The notes: generated by a model not told the origin, from the sequence alone. A stretch of 64,000 bases of DNA from Roseibium sediminicola (GCF_023156505.1 NZ_JALNMJ010000027.1:1-64000); one strand, 5' to 3'; numbered from the stretch's first letter, positions 1 through 8,090 are shown. Numbers and translations: made by a program.

Positions 1-42
1 GTCCCGGTTATGCTGTCGGCGAGTGATATCATCCCAGGGCAT
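1..42 (-). CDS. Transposase N-terminus, IS5-family-like, cut by window edge
   Basis: Only 14 residues are visible, beginning MPWDDITRRQ and continuing HNRD. IS5-family transposases commonly begin with MPW followed by a run rich in R and polar residues before an RY-SDLTD-EW block, which would lie outside the window. The ATG at 42 is preceded by GGAGGA at a proper distance, which favours it over the in-frame ATG at 54. Too short for a firm family call. Confidence 0.4.
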   Translation of the reverse strand, partial: MPWDDITRRQHNRD

Positions 43-118
43 TCGATCCTCCATCTTCTAGACAAAGACGGTTGAATCACAACCCTTTGATATCACTCAA
101 CTACTTTTAAATCGGGCT
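1..118 (-). mobile_element. End of an IS5-family-like insertion sequence (partial)
   Basis: The minus strand reads from about position 118 towards the window edge as a short A/T-rich leader followed by the start of a transposase-like reading frame. Seen: the sequence from 118 down to about 100 starts GAGCCCGATTTAAAAG, which looks like an IS terminus, and an 11-bp inverted repeat GAGTGATATCA lies at 21-31 and 88-98. The gene to its right stops exactly at this border. The assignment to IS5 rests on only 14 transposase residues and is an inference; most of the element lies outside the window. Confidence 0.45.
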
Positions 119-376
119 CTAAACAGCTCGACCAGCGAGCTCAATTATCCATTCTTTTTCGTCGGGCTGAGTTTCCAATATTGAATCAGGTAGTGAGATC
201 CGAAATCTAAACGAATAAAGTACGTCGCCAAGGTTCTTGGGTAAGGCGATGTCTAGTGCATTTGCCGCGACTTCAATATCGTCGCGAGCAAATTCAAGTT
301 CAGTTGAACCTTCCTCGAACCGGTCAAAAAAAATCTTTTCAATAAGAGCGCCGTAGCGATTAACTGTTTTATCCAT
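119..376 (-). pseudogene. Truncated small protein, possible remnant of a restriction endonuclease
   Basis: 85 residues starting MDKTVNRYGALIEKIFFDRF. The segment around LPKNLGDVLYSFRFR, then LPDSI and EWIIELAGRA, resembles from memory the N-terminal domain of uncharacterised restriction-endonuclease-like proteins found beside C5 methyltransferases; this is an inference. The protein ends abruptly after AGRAV, exactly where the presumed IS end begins. Reading the next frame continues ELFRARFKS before a stop, consistent with a broken 3' part. Its ATG overlaps the stop of the methyltransferase gene by 8 bases, so it was the last gene of a vsr-dcm-this operon. Loss of the endonuclease would leave an orphan methyltransferase. 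Confidence 0.5.
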
Positions 377-1715
377 ACGCCGTCCTTTTGGCGATCAATG
401 TCTCTTCGATTTCTTCTTGTTTACGTTTTTTCGCACCGCTTTTCCTGTCTCTACGTGAGGGAATTGGAGGTACTCCAAACTTTTTCGCTGCCGCCGTAAG
501 GTCCATTTCAAGAAGGCTGCGCCTGCCAAGTTCAATAGCATAGTCCGGTTGCGTGGGAGTAACGCCCAGAGCGTCAATCACTGCGGTCGCAACCGCACGA
601 GCGAGAGGTGGGGGAACTGAGTTGCCAATCTGACGTGCGCCGTGCCATTTGGTTACGTGAAATCGAAACCAATCAGGATACCCGTGCAGACGAGCCATTT
701 CACGCACAGAGATGCAGCGGGGATATTTATAGTGCACTGGTCGAGGGCTGGTGAATGCGCCCCGAGAACCGTCTGTGCCTGCCCGCAGCGTATTCGATAA
801 GCCGTTGGCGGCGAGCTTGTAGAAGCGACTGATGGGTTCAACGCTCCCTGGTTCAGTAGCGGCAAAGCGCTTGCGCGAGATTTCAGTATGTTCAGTTCGA
901 GCGCTTGAGGTTAATTTATTTGGCTGCCAAAGCCTTTGATAGCCGAAGTGCCAAGAATTATTTTCGAGACAGCGCATTTTTTTTCCGTAGGAAGAAAGAG
1001 CGCCAAATTTTACACTATTGACAGTATCGCCGGACAAAAGAGAAGGAAATTGATCGACATCAGGGAGGTCGCCAATAGCTTCCTCTACAGTTGGGCCAAG
1101 CGGTAAACCTTCAATCGGCTTCTTACCATCGGCTGCAGTTGTCACTGCGCCAGGATAATGAGGTAAATTTTCTCCCTTCTTTGCACCTATCAATATTAGC
1201 CGCTCTCGGTGTTGGGGTACGTCGAAATTTGAAGCGTTAAGAACCGTACCCTTCTTGTTCTTAAAGTTTACTTCGTAACCGTGGCTTTCAAATTCGCAGG
1301 CTAATTCTTCTAGAAATTTCTTGTGTTTGCCGACCGTCAAACCTTTGACGTTCTCAAAAACGAATGTGCGTGCATCGAGCTCAGCTACAAGCCTAACAAA
1401 TTCCATCACCAAAGCGTTGCGAGGATCGTCGAAAGCGCGATGCCCAATCAGAGAAAATCCCTGACACGGAGGGCCGCCAAATACGCAATCTACCCGTCTA
1501 TTGCCGATTCCTGCTCGTTCACGGATTTCCACCGCTGATAAACCGACAACGGACTTTGGAATTATTGCAGTCTCTGGAAAGTTAAATTCGTGTACCGCGC
1601 AATGCACCGGATCAATTTCTACTGCGGCAACGACGTCGAAGCCTGCCTGTTCGAAGCCGAGGCTCATACCGCCGGCGCCGGCGAACAGGTCAATACCGAT
1701 CGGTCGTTTGTTCAT
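369..1715 (-). CDS. dcm: DNA (cytosine-5-)-methyltransferase
   Basis: Transfers a methyl group from S-adenosylmethionine to C5 of cytosine in a specific DNA site. Family motifs are in order: motif I DLFAGAGGMSLGFE (residues 9-22), motif IV PPCQGFS with catalytic Cys84, motif VI ENVKG (about 121), motif VIII QHRERL, a variable target-recognition segment, and motif X with GNSVPP. The start at 1715 (MNKRPIGIDL) follows AGAGGGAC; a longer frame opens at 1751 but lacks a good ribosome site. The basic C-terminal tail (about 60 residues, KKRKQEEIEE region) extends past motif X. It lies between vsr upstream and the truncated 85-residue gene downstream, all on one strand and more A/T-rich than the genes to the right, which suggests horizontal acquisition. 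The target sequence cannot be read from the protein. Confidence 0.93.
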   Translation of the reverse strand: MNKRPIGIDLFAGAGGMSLGFEQAGFDVVAAVEIDPVHCAVHEFNFPETAIIPKSVVGLSAVEIRERAGIGNRRVDCVFGGPPCQGFSLIGHRAFDDPRNALVMEFVRLVAELDARTFVFENVKGLTVGKHKKFLEELACEFESHGYEVNFKNKKGTVLNASNFDVPQHRERLILIGAKKGENLPHYPGAVTTAADGKKPIEGLPLGPTVEEAIGDLPDVDQFPSLLSGDTVNSVKFGALSSYGKKMRCLENNSWHFGYQRLWQPNKLTSSARTEHTEISRKRFAATEPGSVEPISRFYKLAANGLSNTLRAGTDGSRGAFTSPRPVHYKYPRCISVREMARLHGYPDWFRFHVTKWHGARQIGNSVPPPLARAVATAVIDALGVTPTQPDYAIELGRRSLLEMDLTAAAKKFGVPPIPSRRDRKSGAKKRKQEEIEETLIAKRTAYG

Positions 1716-1782
1716 GGTATGTCCCTCTTTTGATTCTGCACCATAGCGCAAACGGTTGTGGTTGTCGATCGGAAAAATGGAT

Positions 1783-2187
1783 TTACTCTTGCAGAAAGCT
1801 GCGCAGTTTTTTCTCTAGTGCATCGTGATCGTCGATCTCGCATTGCCAGACGTCTAGCAGACGCCAATCCAGTTCTTCGAGTTCACTTCTTTTTCGAGCA
1901 TCACGTGCCTTATTTGCTGTGATTTTTGGGCCCCAATATTCGAGTCTCGATTTTGGTAACTGACCCTTCGGGCAGCCGTGACCGTGCCAGAAGCAACCAT
2001 TTACATTTATTGCTCTTTTCTTACTTCTAAACACTATGTCGGGCTTGCCAGGAAGGTCTTTCGGATGGAGCCGGAATCTAAAACCCATGGAATGCAGTAG
2101 CTTTCGAACAACTAGCTCAGGCGCGGTATTTTTGCTTTTCACTGACTGCATAATGCGTCGGCGTTGTTCAGGTGTTCTTGTGTCCAT
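1783..2187 (-). CDS. vsr: Very short patch repair endonuclease (Vsr)
   Basis: Nicks DNA 5' of the T in T:G mismatches that arise when 5-methylcytosine deaminates, so it normally accompanies a C5 methyltransferase. Seen: LPGKPDIVF with catalytic Asp50, FWHGHGC with His68, and likely zinc ligands Cys65, His70, Cys72 and Cys115 (VWQCEID). The length of 134 residues matches the family. It is transcribed towards dcm with a gap of 67 bases from the chosen dcm start, so the two are likely one transcript. Codon and base use are A/T-rich like dcm. Confidence 0.93.
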   Translation of the reverse strand: MDTRTPEQRRRIMQSVKSKNTAPELVVRKLLHSMGFRFRLHPKDLPGKPDIVFRSKKRAINVNGCFWHGHGCPKGQLPKSRLEYWGPKITANKARDARKRSELEELDWRLLDVWQCEIDDHDALEKKLRSFLQE

Positions 2188-2297
2188 GGTGCAAAATATA
2201 AGGGGAATCTCAAAAATGTTCCATGATGAGTGAGGGGTTGTACTTGAAAAGTTGAAAGGGCCAGAAGGCCTTAATTAAGGAATGCAGCGAAGCCCCC

Positions 2298-2645
2298 TCA
2301 ATGCCCCACCGCCTTCGAAAACACGTTGATCACCACCACCCCGGCGATGATCAGCCCGAGGCCCAGGATCGCGGGCAGGTCAAGGGTCTGTTTGAAAACC
2401 AGCCAGGCCACAAGCGTGATCAGGACGATGCCGGCGCCGGACCAGACGGCGTAGACGATACCGGTGGGCAGCACACGGATCGGGTAGGAGAGCAGCCAGA
2501 AGGAAATGGCATAACCGATCACCGTGATCAGGCTCGGGGCAAGCTTCGTGAAATTTTCCGTGCGAGCCAGGGCGGAGGTGGCGATGACCTCGGCGAGGAT
2601 GGCGGCGGCGAGGAAGAGATAGGTGGTGAGCGGCGTCGCGGGCAT
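2298..2645 (-). CDS. Small multidrug resistance (SMR) efflux protein, EmrE/Qac subtype
   Basis: A 115-residue, four-helix inner-membrane antiporter protein that should dimerise and exchange protons for cationic compounds. Seen: the first helix carries the essential glutamate in AAAILAEVIATSAL; helix 3 has PTGIVYAVWSGAGIVLI; helix 4 has LPAILGLGLIIAGVVVINV. These match the EmrE/Qac branch better than the Gdx (guanidinium) branch. The start at 2645 (MPATPLTTYL) is chosen because upstream in-frame residues are basic and unlike the family. Substrate unknown. Base composition here returns to the GC-rich norm, marking the edge of the A/T-rich patch. Confidence 0.88.
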   Translation of the reverse strand: MPATPLTTYLFLAAAILAEVIATSALARTENFTKLAPSLITVIGYAISFWLLSYPIRVLPTGIVYAVWSGAGIVLITLVAWLVFKQTLDLPAILGLGLIIAGVVVINVFSKAVGH

Positions 2646-3040
2646 GATGGGGATCCTGGCGTGGCGGATTTCTTGGCGGGCACGCATCGGCGGCGGCCGT
2701 CTTCCCAGTTACCACGAAACCAGCCGGCCCGCGCGGGCGCTCCGGACGCCAGACAGGCCTGAAAACGTCCTCCCGGGTCATGAGGTGCGGGGCGGGCAGC
2801 GTTCAGGTGGGGGCGAGGGACGGGGGGCTTTGACGGCAACGGCCTGGACAAAATGCTCCGGCGGCCGGTCCGCCAGGTGGTTGCCTTGGCGGCAAACGCG
2901 GGCGGTTCAGCGGAGCAGGCGCCTGCCGGTCGATCCGGCGAGCTGCTTTCAAGGCGCGGGTTGTTGTCTGTCCGGTTGTCTTCCGGCCCCTCAAAGTCCT
3001 TCCGGGCTCTGGCGGAAAGCGGCCATCCGCCAGCCAGCCT
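2646..3040. other. 395-base gap without a supported gene
   Basis: Very GC-rich sequence between the SMR gene and the porin-like gene. Several overlapping open frames exist here on both strands, but all are low-complexity, rich in Arg, Pro and Gly and lack family features. No convincing RNA gene, terminator or repeat was seen. Confidence 0.5.
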
Positions 3041-3862
3041 TCAGAACTTGTAGGAACTTTCCAGCAGCAGGCCGTAGCGGTGGTAGTTCTGGTCGAAGAC
3101 GACCTTCTCGCCGGTGACGACATAGCGCCGGTCGAAGTTGGACTTCAGCCACCAGTAACGGCCGCCGACACCCACTTGCCAGTTCTGCGTCAGGTTGGCG
3201 GTCAGCATGGCGTCGGCCTCCAGGCCATAGGCCCAGTTGCTTTCCCAGCTCTGGATCTTGTTATGCGCCCAGGGCACGCCGGCGACATCCACCGACCAGC
3301 CAGCCCGCTGGCCGATATCGCCTTCCGCGCCAAGGCCGACCCGAAGCGCGTGCCAGTCCCGGGATTGCTCGTAGGTGCGGGAGTTGTAGCGCATGGACAG
3401 GTCGTCGGAGAGATACTGGTAGCCGGCAAAGCCCTTCAGGCGCGCATGCCCGCCCGCGAATCGCGCCACCTGCCAGCCGCCGTCGACCACCACATAGCTG
3501 AGCGTTGTGTTGTCCTTCTGGTCCATTTCCACGCCGAGATAGTCCGCTTCGCCGCTGACATTGCGGCCGAGGCCGACATAACCGCGCACAAAGGCGTTCG
3601 TGGTGGTGTCCTCCAGGGTGCCGACAAGTTCCGCCGTGTGCGATTTGACATTGTCGGTGGAAGAGAGATCGAAGCCGGTGCCGAGAAAACTGGAATTGTC
3701 CAGGTCCGACCGGGACTGGCTGTACCAATAGCGCAAGCCGATGCTGCCACGCAGGCTGGAGGTTTGGTAAAGCTGGTTGTCCGCCGGATAAGGATCGGCC
3801 GCAAGGACGGGGGACGCCAGGCAGGTCACCGCCCCAAGCGCCAGGAAAAGTCTTTTCATCAC
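3041..3862 (-). CDS. Outer-membrane beta-barrel protein
   Basis: 273 residues with a signal peptide (MMKRLFLALGAVTCLASPVLA, cleavage before ADPYP) and repeated alternating segments with aromatic girdle residues such as GSIGLRYWYSQSRSD, FVRGYVGLGRN, ARLKGFAGYQYL and WQVGVGGRYWWLKS. It ends in YGLLLESSYKF, a terminal Phe typical of BAM-inserted barrels. Length and strand pattern fit a barrel of about 10 to 12 strands. No specific family could be named. It stands alone between unrelated genes, so the function, perhaps a small porin or surface antigen, stays open. Confidence 0.75.
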   Translation of the reverse strand: MMKRLFLALGAVTCLASPVLAADPYPADNQLYQTSSLRGSIGLRYWYSQSRSDLDNSSFLGTGFDLSSTDNVKSHTAELVGTLEDTTTNAFVRGYVGLGRNVSGEADYLGVEMDQKDNTTLSYVVVDGGWQVARFAGGHARLKGFAGYQYLSDDLSMRYNSRTYEQSRDWHALRVGLGAEGDIGQRAGWSVDVAGVPWAHNKIQSWESNWAYGLEADAMLTANLTQNWQVGVGGRYWWLKSNFDRRYVVTGEKVVFDQNYHRYGLLLESSYKF

Positions 3863-4040
3863 TGAAACACCGTTCGTTCGAAAAGGGATCGATTCGCGTT
3901 ATTGGTGTGCCAGTTTATTGCCACTTATGGTTAATGAGGCGTGAAACCGCACCTGTGAAAAAGGACGATGCCAAGTTCCCGGTTCGGAAGCCGTGCCGGG
4001 AGCGAAGTGCTTGACGCAGAGGCAGAATTCAGGGCTGGCC

Positions 4041-5489
4041 TTAGATCGGATAGCCCTGCGCCGGGTCCTCGATGGTGATCCAGCGCAGCTCGGTGAATTC
4101 GTTGATCCCGGCCGAGCCGCCGAAGCGGCCATAGCCGCTGGCCTTGACGCCGCCGAAGGGCATTTGCGCTTCGTCGAACACCGTCGGGCCGTTGATGTGG
4201 CAGATGCCGGACTGGATCTGCTGCGCCACTTCGAGCGCCCGGCGCGTGTCCTGGCCGAAGACCGCAGCCGACAGGCCATACTCCGTGTCGTTGGCGATCT
4301 CGATGGCATGTTTTGTGTCGCGGGCGCGGATCATGGTGGTGACCGGGCCGAAGCTTTCCTCGCCATAGATGCGCATGTCGGGCGTGACATGATCGACAAT
4401 GGTCGGCGCCATCACCGTGCCGACGTCCGGCACGCCACCGCACAGAAGCTTCGCGCCCTTGTCCAGGGCATCCTCGACCAGCAGGCGGGCATGATCGACC
4501 GTGTCCCGGTCGACCACGGAGCCGATATGGACAGGCGTGTCCGGCGCGCCGACGGTGAGGGCGCCGGCGCTGGCGGCGAATTTTTCCGCAAAGGCATCGG
4601 CGATCCTTGTGTCCACCACGACCTTTTCCGTCGACATGCAGATCTGGCCCTGGTTCATGAAAGCGCCGAAGCGGGCGGCGTTGACGGCCCCGTCCAGGTC
4701 GGCATCGTCCAGCACCACCAGCGAGGCCTTGCCGCCGAGTTCCAGAAGGCAGGGTTTCAGATGCCTTGCGGCACGCTCGGCGATGATCCTGCCGACCCTT
4801 GTGGAGCCGGTGAAATTGATCCGCCGGGTTTTCGGATGGTCGATCAGGGCGTTGACCACTTCCGGCGCATCGGCCGCCTCATGGGTCAGGATGTTGAGCA
4901 CACCCGCCGGCAGGCCGGCATCGGCCATGACGTCGCCAAGCAGGCGGTGCAGCCCGGGGCATTTTTCCGAGGCCTTCATCACCACGGTGTTGCCGCAGGC
5001 GATCGGCAGGGCGAAGCAGCGCACGCCGAGGATCGTCGGCGCGTTCCAGGGCGCCATGCCGACGAGCACGCCGACCGGCTGGCGCAGGGCCATGGAAAAG
5101 GAGCCCGGCTTGTCGGAGGGGATGACCTCGCCCTTGATCTGGGTGGTCGCGGCGGCGGCCTCGCGCAGGATCTTGGCGGCGAACATGTTGTTGAAGCCGA
5201 GCCAGGGTGCGGTCGCGCCGGTTTCCCTGATGCCGACGGCGACAAAGTCCGGGGTGCGCTCTTCCAGGAGATCGGCGGCCTTGTTGAGGACCTTGCGCCT
5301 TTCGCTGGGGCCGGTCTTCGACCAGCCTGCGAAAGCGGCGTCGGCGGCGTTCACGGCCCGGTCGACATCGGTGGCGGTGGCGGCCGCGGCCAGGCTGGCG
5401 CGGTCCCCGGTTACCGGGTTCCTGCGTTCGAACACGGCGCTGGTCGCCGCCGCCCGGTCCTCGTTGTCAATGAAAAGGCCGTAATCCAT
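4041..5489 (-). CDS. NAD(P)-dependent aldehyde dehydrogenase, vanillin/salicylaldehyde dehydrogenase type
   Basis: Oxidises an aldehyde to the acid in the cytoplasm. At 482 residues it has the full family length. Seen: MAPWNAPTILG and VVMKASEKCP (cofactor binding), FTGSTRVGR (Rossmann turn), catalytic Glu in LELGGKAS, catalytic Cys in NQGQICMSTEK, and ESFGPV near the C-terminus. The segments PWNAPTILGVRCFALPIACGN and ICMSTEKVVVD resemble aromatic-aldehyde dehydrogenases (vanillin or salicylaldehyde). The start at 5489 (MDYGLFIDNED) follows AGGAGA; a longer frame runs into the regulator gene. It lies 20 bases downstream of the GntR gene on the same strand and probably shares its promoter. The substrate is inferred only. 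Confidence 0.85.
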   Translation of the reverse strand: MDYGLFIDNEDRAAATSAVFERRNPVTGDRASLAAAATATDVDRAVNAADAAFAGWSKTGPSERRKVLNKAADLLEERTPDFVAVGIRETGATAPWLGFNNMFAAKILREAAAATTQIKGEVIPSDKPGSFSMALRQPVGVLVGMAPWNAPTILGVRCFALPIACGNTVVMKASEKCPGLHRLLGDVMADAGLPAGVLNILTHEAADAPEVVNALIDHPKTRRINFTGSTRVGRIIAERAARHLKPCLLELGGKASLVVLDDADLDGAVNAARFGAFMNQGQICMSTEKVVVDTRIADAFAEKFAASAGALTVGAPDTPVHIGSVVDRDTVDHARLLVEDALDKGAKLLCGGVPDVGTVMAPTIVDHVTPDMRIYGEESFGPVTTMIRARDTKHAIEIANDTEYGLSAAVFGQDTRRALEVAQQIQSGICHINGPTVFDEAQMPFGGVKASGYGRFGGSAGINEFTELRWITIEDPAQGYPI

Positions 5490-5509
5490 GCCGGGTCTCC
5501 TGAAGTCGC

Positions 5510-6226
5510 TTAAGTGTCGTCCTTGCCCGTGAACAGGGCGGAATAGACGAGGGTCTGGTTGGCGTGTTCGCGCATGATCGATTCCGCCCGCTGCGGATCG
5601 CGCTTTGAAATGGCGTCGTAGATCAGCCGGTGCTGCATGTTGCCGAGACGCAGGCGCATCAGGTCCTGTTCCGGCTTGTCGCCGCTGAAGACGACCGTGC
5701 CCAGCTTGACCATCGGCAGGGTTTCCATGCGGTCGAAGGCAAAGCCGATATAGTCGTTGCCGCATTGGCGCATGATGGTTTCGTGAAAGGCGACATTGCC
5801 GTCCTGGTAGCCGGCGATCTTGGCGCCGGTGTCCGTTTCCGCCTCCAGCGCCGCGTCCATCGCGCCGATGACCTCGCGCAGGGTTGCCTCGACGGAAGCG
5901 CTCATGCCGGCCTTGGCCAGCGTACCGGCGGCGAGGCCCTCCAGCACGCCGCGCACCTCGTAGGCATGCTTGATGTCGCCGAGATTGAACTCCTGCACGG
6001 TGAAGCCGCGGCCGTCGCGTTTCTTGATCAAGCCTTCGACTTCCAGGGCGCGCAGGGCGAGGCGCGCGGGCGTGCGCGAGACGTCGAACATGTCGGCAAC
6101 GCTGACTTCGCTGATCTTCGAGCCGGGTGCCAGTTCGCCGTCCATGATCATGCGATGCAGCACCGCCAGAACGCGTTTGTCGGACGGGGAGGCGTCGTTT
6201 GTCTTGGCCGTCATGTCATCTGCCAT
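5510..6226 (-). CDS. GntR-family transcriptional regulator (FCD/FadR subfamily)
   Basis: 238 residues: an N-terminal winged helix (VLAVLHRMIMDGELAPGSKI, then SEVSVADMFDVSRTPARLALRALE) and an all-helical FCD effector domain with EVRGVLEGLAAG and metal-binding type His residues (FHETIMRQCGNDY, NMQHRLIYDAI, MREHANQT). It probably represses its own operon and the facing ABC importer until an aromatic or organic acid ligand binds. The frame stays open to 6298, but that start would place a conserved operator box inside the gene; the ATG at 6226 is preferred, although no clear ribosome site precedes either. Box C of the operator set overlaps this start codon. Confidence 0.85.
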   Translation of the reverse strand: MADDMTAKTNDASPSDKRVLAVLHRMIMDGELAPGSKISEVSVADMFDVSRTPARLALRALEVEGLIKKRDGRGFTVQEFNLGDIKHAYEVRGVLEGLAAGTLAKAGMSASVEATLREVIGAMDAALEAETDTGAKIAGYQDGNVAFHETIMRQCGNDYIGFAFDRMETLPMVKLGTVVFSGDKPEQDLMRLRLGNMQHRLIYDAISKRDPQRAESIMREHANQTLVYSALFTGKDDT

Positions 6227-6381
6227 TTTGGATCCAGAAATCGTCAAGGGCGTCGAACCTAGCACAGGTAATTTTCCATTTATGTATCCAAAAATCATGA
6301 AATGTCATCATTTTATTTCGAAAATTGGCGTAAATGAATTCATTATGTTGCCATGATCAAAATTTATGGATACAAAATTGA
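6225..6381. promoter_or_regulatory. Divergent control region with three GntR-type operator boxes
   Basis: Three copies of a TGNATNCA-type dyad lie between the GntR gene and the importer. Box A at 6276-6295 reads on the minus strand ATTTTTGGATACATAAATGG. Box B at 6362-6381 reads on the plus strand ATTTATGGATACAAAATTGA and matches box A at 16 of 20 positions. Box C has the perfect palindrome TGGATCCA at 6229-6236 in an A/T-rich setting, overlapping the GntR start. Such nTGnATnCAn dyads fit FCD-GntR operators. That the neighbouring GntR protein binds them is inferred. Confidence 0.6.
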
Positions 6382-6423
6382 GGTGCTCGGGTTTGGTCCG
6401 GAGCGCGACTGGGAGGACTTTCG

Positions 6424-7617
6424 ATGCGTAAACTTTTCCTTGGAGCAACGGCGCTCACCGCCGCGCTGCTCGCAACGACCGCCTTCGCGGCGGACCCGAT
6501 CAAGATCGGCCGGGTGGTGCACATGACCGGCCCGGCGGCCGGCGGCGACGCCGTCAGCCACACGCCCAATGTGAAACTCTGGGTGAAGCAGGTGAACGAT
6601 CGCGGCGGCCTCAAGGTCGGCGACGAGATGCGGCTCATCGAGATGGTCGAATATGACGACAAGTCCAATCCGGCAGAGATGATCAAGGCGGTGCAGCGCC
6701 TGGCGACCCAGGACGATGTCGACTTCCTGCTGTCGCCCTGGGGCACGGGCTTCAATGCCGCGGCCGCGCCGATCTTCGCCAAATACGGCTATCCGCAGAT
6801 CTCGGTGACCAACATCACCGACGAGATCCCCGAGCTTTCCGAGCGCTTTCCAGGCATGTTCTTCACCCTTGGCAGCACCACGGGCTTTGTCGAGGGCCTG
6901 CGCGACACGCTGAACAAATTGCGCGACAGTGGCGCCATCGGCAACAAGGTCGCCATGGTCAATGTCGCCGACAGTTTCGGCATCGAGCTCGCCGCCGTTG
7001 CCCGCGAGCTGCTGCCGGCGGCCGGCTACGAGATCGTCTTCGACAAGTCCTATCCGCTCGGCACGGCCGACCTGTCGCCGGTGGTCAAGGGCGCCAAGGC
7101 GGCCGAACCGGATGCCTTCATCGCCTTTTCCTATCCGCCCGATACCTTCGCGCTGACAGAACAGGCGATCATCGAGGACCTGAATGTCGGTGCGTTCTAT
7201 ACCGCCGTTGCCACTGCCTTCCCGGCCTATGCCGGCAAGTTCGGTTCCAAGATCGAGGGCAATCTCGGCGCCGGGGGGGTCAATCTCGACCAGGAGGCGA
7301 TGAAGGCCTACCGGGCGGCCTTCACCAAACACAATGACGGTCCGCCGGAATACTGGGCGGCGGCCACCTATTATGCCGGTCTGCAGGTTCTCGAACAGGC
7401 GATCGAAGGCGCGGGCACCACCGACAGGCAGGCGGTGACCGACTTCATCAAGGCCAATGAATTCGACACGGCCATCGGCGCGATCAGCTTCGACGAGCAC
7501 AACGAGTCCAGGCATTACTGGACGGTCGGTCAATGGAAGGACGGGGCCTTCAACGCGGTCGCGGGCGTTGGCGTTCCGGTCGGCATGGAGCCGGTCGCCA
7601 AGGACGGCTGGAACTGA
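6424..7617 (+). CDS. ABC transporter periplasmic substrate-binding protein (Leu/Ile/Val-type fold)
   Basis: 397 residues with a signal peptide (MRKLFLGATALTAALLATTAFA, cleavage before ADPIK). The type I periplasmic-binding fold is indicated by IKIGRVVHMTGPAAGG, AVQRLATQDDVDFLLSPWG and VAMVNVADSFGIELAAVARELL. It delivers the ligand to the permease and ATPase subunits encoded downstream. The family covers branched-chain amino acids, amides and many aromatic or organic acids; its pairing with an aldehyde dehydrogenase suggests a catabolic substrate rather than leucine. It is divergent from the GntR gene and separated from the permease genes by 584 bases with dispersed repeats. Confidence 0.88.
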   Translation: MRKLFLGATALTAALLATTAFAADPIKIGRVVHMTGPAAGGDAVSHTPNVKLWVKQVNDRGGLKVGDEMRLIEMVEYDDKSNPAEMIKAVQRLATQDDVDFLLSPWGTGFNAAAAPIFAKYGYPQISVTNITDEIPELSERFPGMFFTLGSTTGFVEGLRDTLNKLRDSGAIGNKVAMVNVADSFGIELAAVARELLPAAGYEIVFDKSYPLGTADLSPVVKGAKAAEPDAFIAFSYPPDTFALTEQAIIEDLNVGAFYTAVATAFPAYAGKFGSKIEGNLGAGGVNLDQEAMKAYRAAFTKHNDGPPEYWAAATYYAGLQVLEQAIEGAGTTDRQAVTDFIKANEFDTAIGAISFDEHNESRHYWTVGQWKDGAFNAVAGVGVPVGMEPVAKDGWN

Positions 7618-7711
7618 ACCGGCCGCTACTTCACGGGCCGGTTCGCGCCGGCCCGTTTCTTCTGGCTCGATGCCGAAGAAGGCAGCGCGGAAAGCGGGCA
7701 GCCACCCTCGG

Positions 7712-7765
7712 TGTCACCCCGGACGAGCAACGCGAGATCCGGGGCCCACTCATTTCCAGAGAATT
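7712..7765 (+). repeat. Dispersed intergenic repeat, family 1 (copy 1)
   Basis: A short hairpin (CCCCGG ... CCGGGG) is followed by CCCACTCATTTCCAGAG. The same tail, CCACTCATTTCCAGAG, occurs in inverted orientation at 57314-57329 beside another CCCGG hairpin, so this is a mobile or dispersed palindromic element rather than a gene. It lies between the binding-protein gene and the permease genes. Confidence 0.65.
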
Positions 7766-7934
7766 GGGGCGTGTGGCACGATCTGAGAGATTTGCCAAGC
7801 GGATCTGCGAGTAGGCCGCGGCTCGCGCTGCGCTTGGCCGGGGGGCACCGAAGGGTGCGGTGTGATCGTGCCAGAGAGAGGGCAGTGGTTATTTCGTGTG
7901 TTGAATTGTGAATGGAACCGTCACGTTTGGTCTT

Positions 7935-8090
7935 GCTCCCGTCTCCCCCCTTGCGGGGGAGATGTCTCTGTCAGGAGACAGAGGGGGGGGACGGTCTATC
8001 GGCAATGACTGTGGTCCGAATTCGTGGTGAGGCTTCACCCCCCTCTGTCCGCATAGCGGACATCTCCCCCGTAAGGGGGGAGACAGGAGC
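7935..8090. repeat. Long imperfect inverted repeat, family 2 palindromic element
   Basis: The left arm (7935-7989) and right arm (8036-8090) are inverted copies: both read, on opposite strands, GCTCC(C/T)GTCTCCCCCC, then TT(G/A)CGGGGGAGATGTC, a short variable hairpin, and GACAGAGGGGGG. Each arm also contains its own small stem. This layout is typical of the non-coding palindromic repeats scattered through Rhizobiales-type genomes. It could form a strong hairpin within the transporter transcript and alter expression between the binding protein and permeases. The small open frames here are not genes. Confidence 0.8.

Noticed and set aside
2646-2780. Possible riboswitch (guanidine-I or cobalamin-like) on the minus strand upstream of the SMR gene
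   Set aside because: Fragments such as CTGGCGTCCG and CTGGTTTCG vaguely recall the guanidine-I class, but the conserved ACGG...CCCGGGAGA part and B12-box are absent, and the protein is of the EmrE/Qac rather than the guanidinium-exporter branch.
2301-2851. Overlapping frames on both strands around the SMR gene
   Set aside because: Low-complexity Arg/Pro/Gly-rich products; only the SMR frame has conserved helices.
3993-5513. Long plus-strand frame opposite the aldehyde dehydrogenase gene
   Set aside because: Antisense shadow; the minus-strand frame has all catalytic motifs of aldehyde dehydrogenase.
6227-6298. N-terminal extension of the GntR regulator from 6298
   Set aside because: It would put operator box A inside the coding region and adds residues unlike the family N-terminus.
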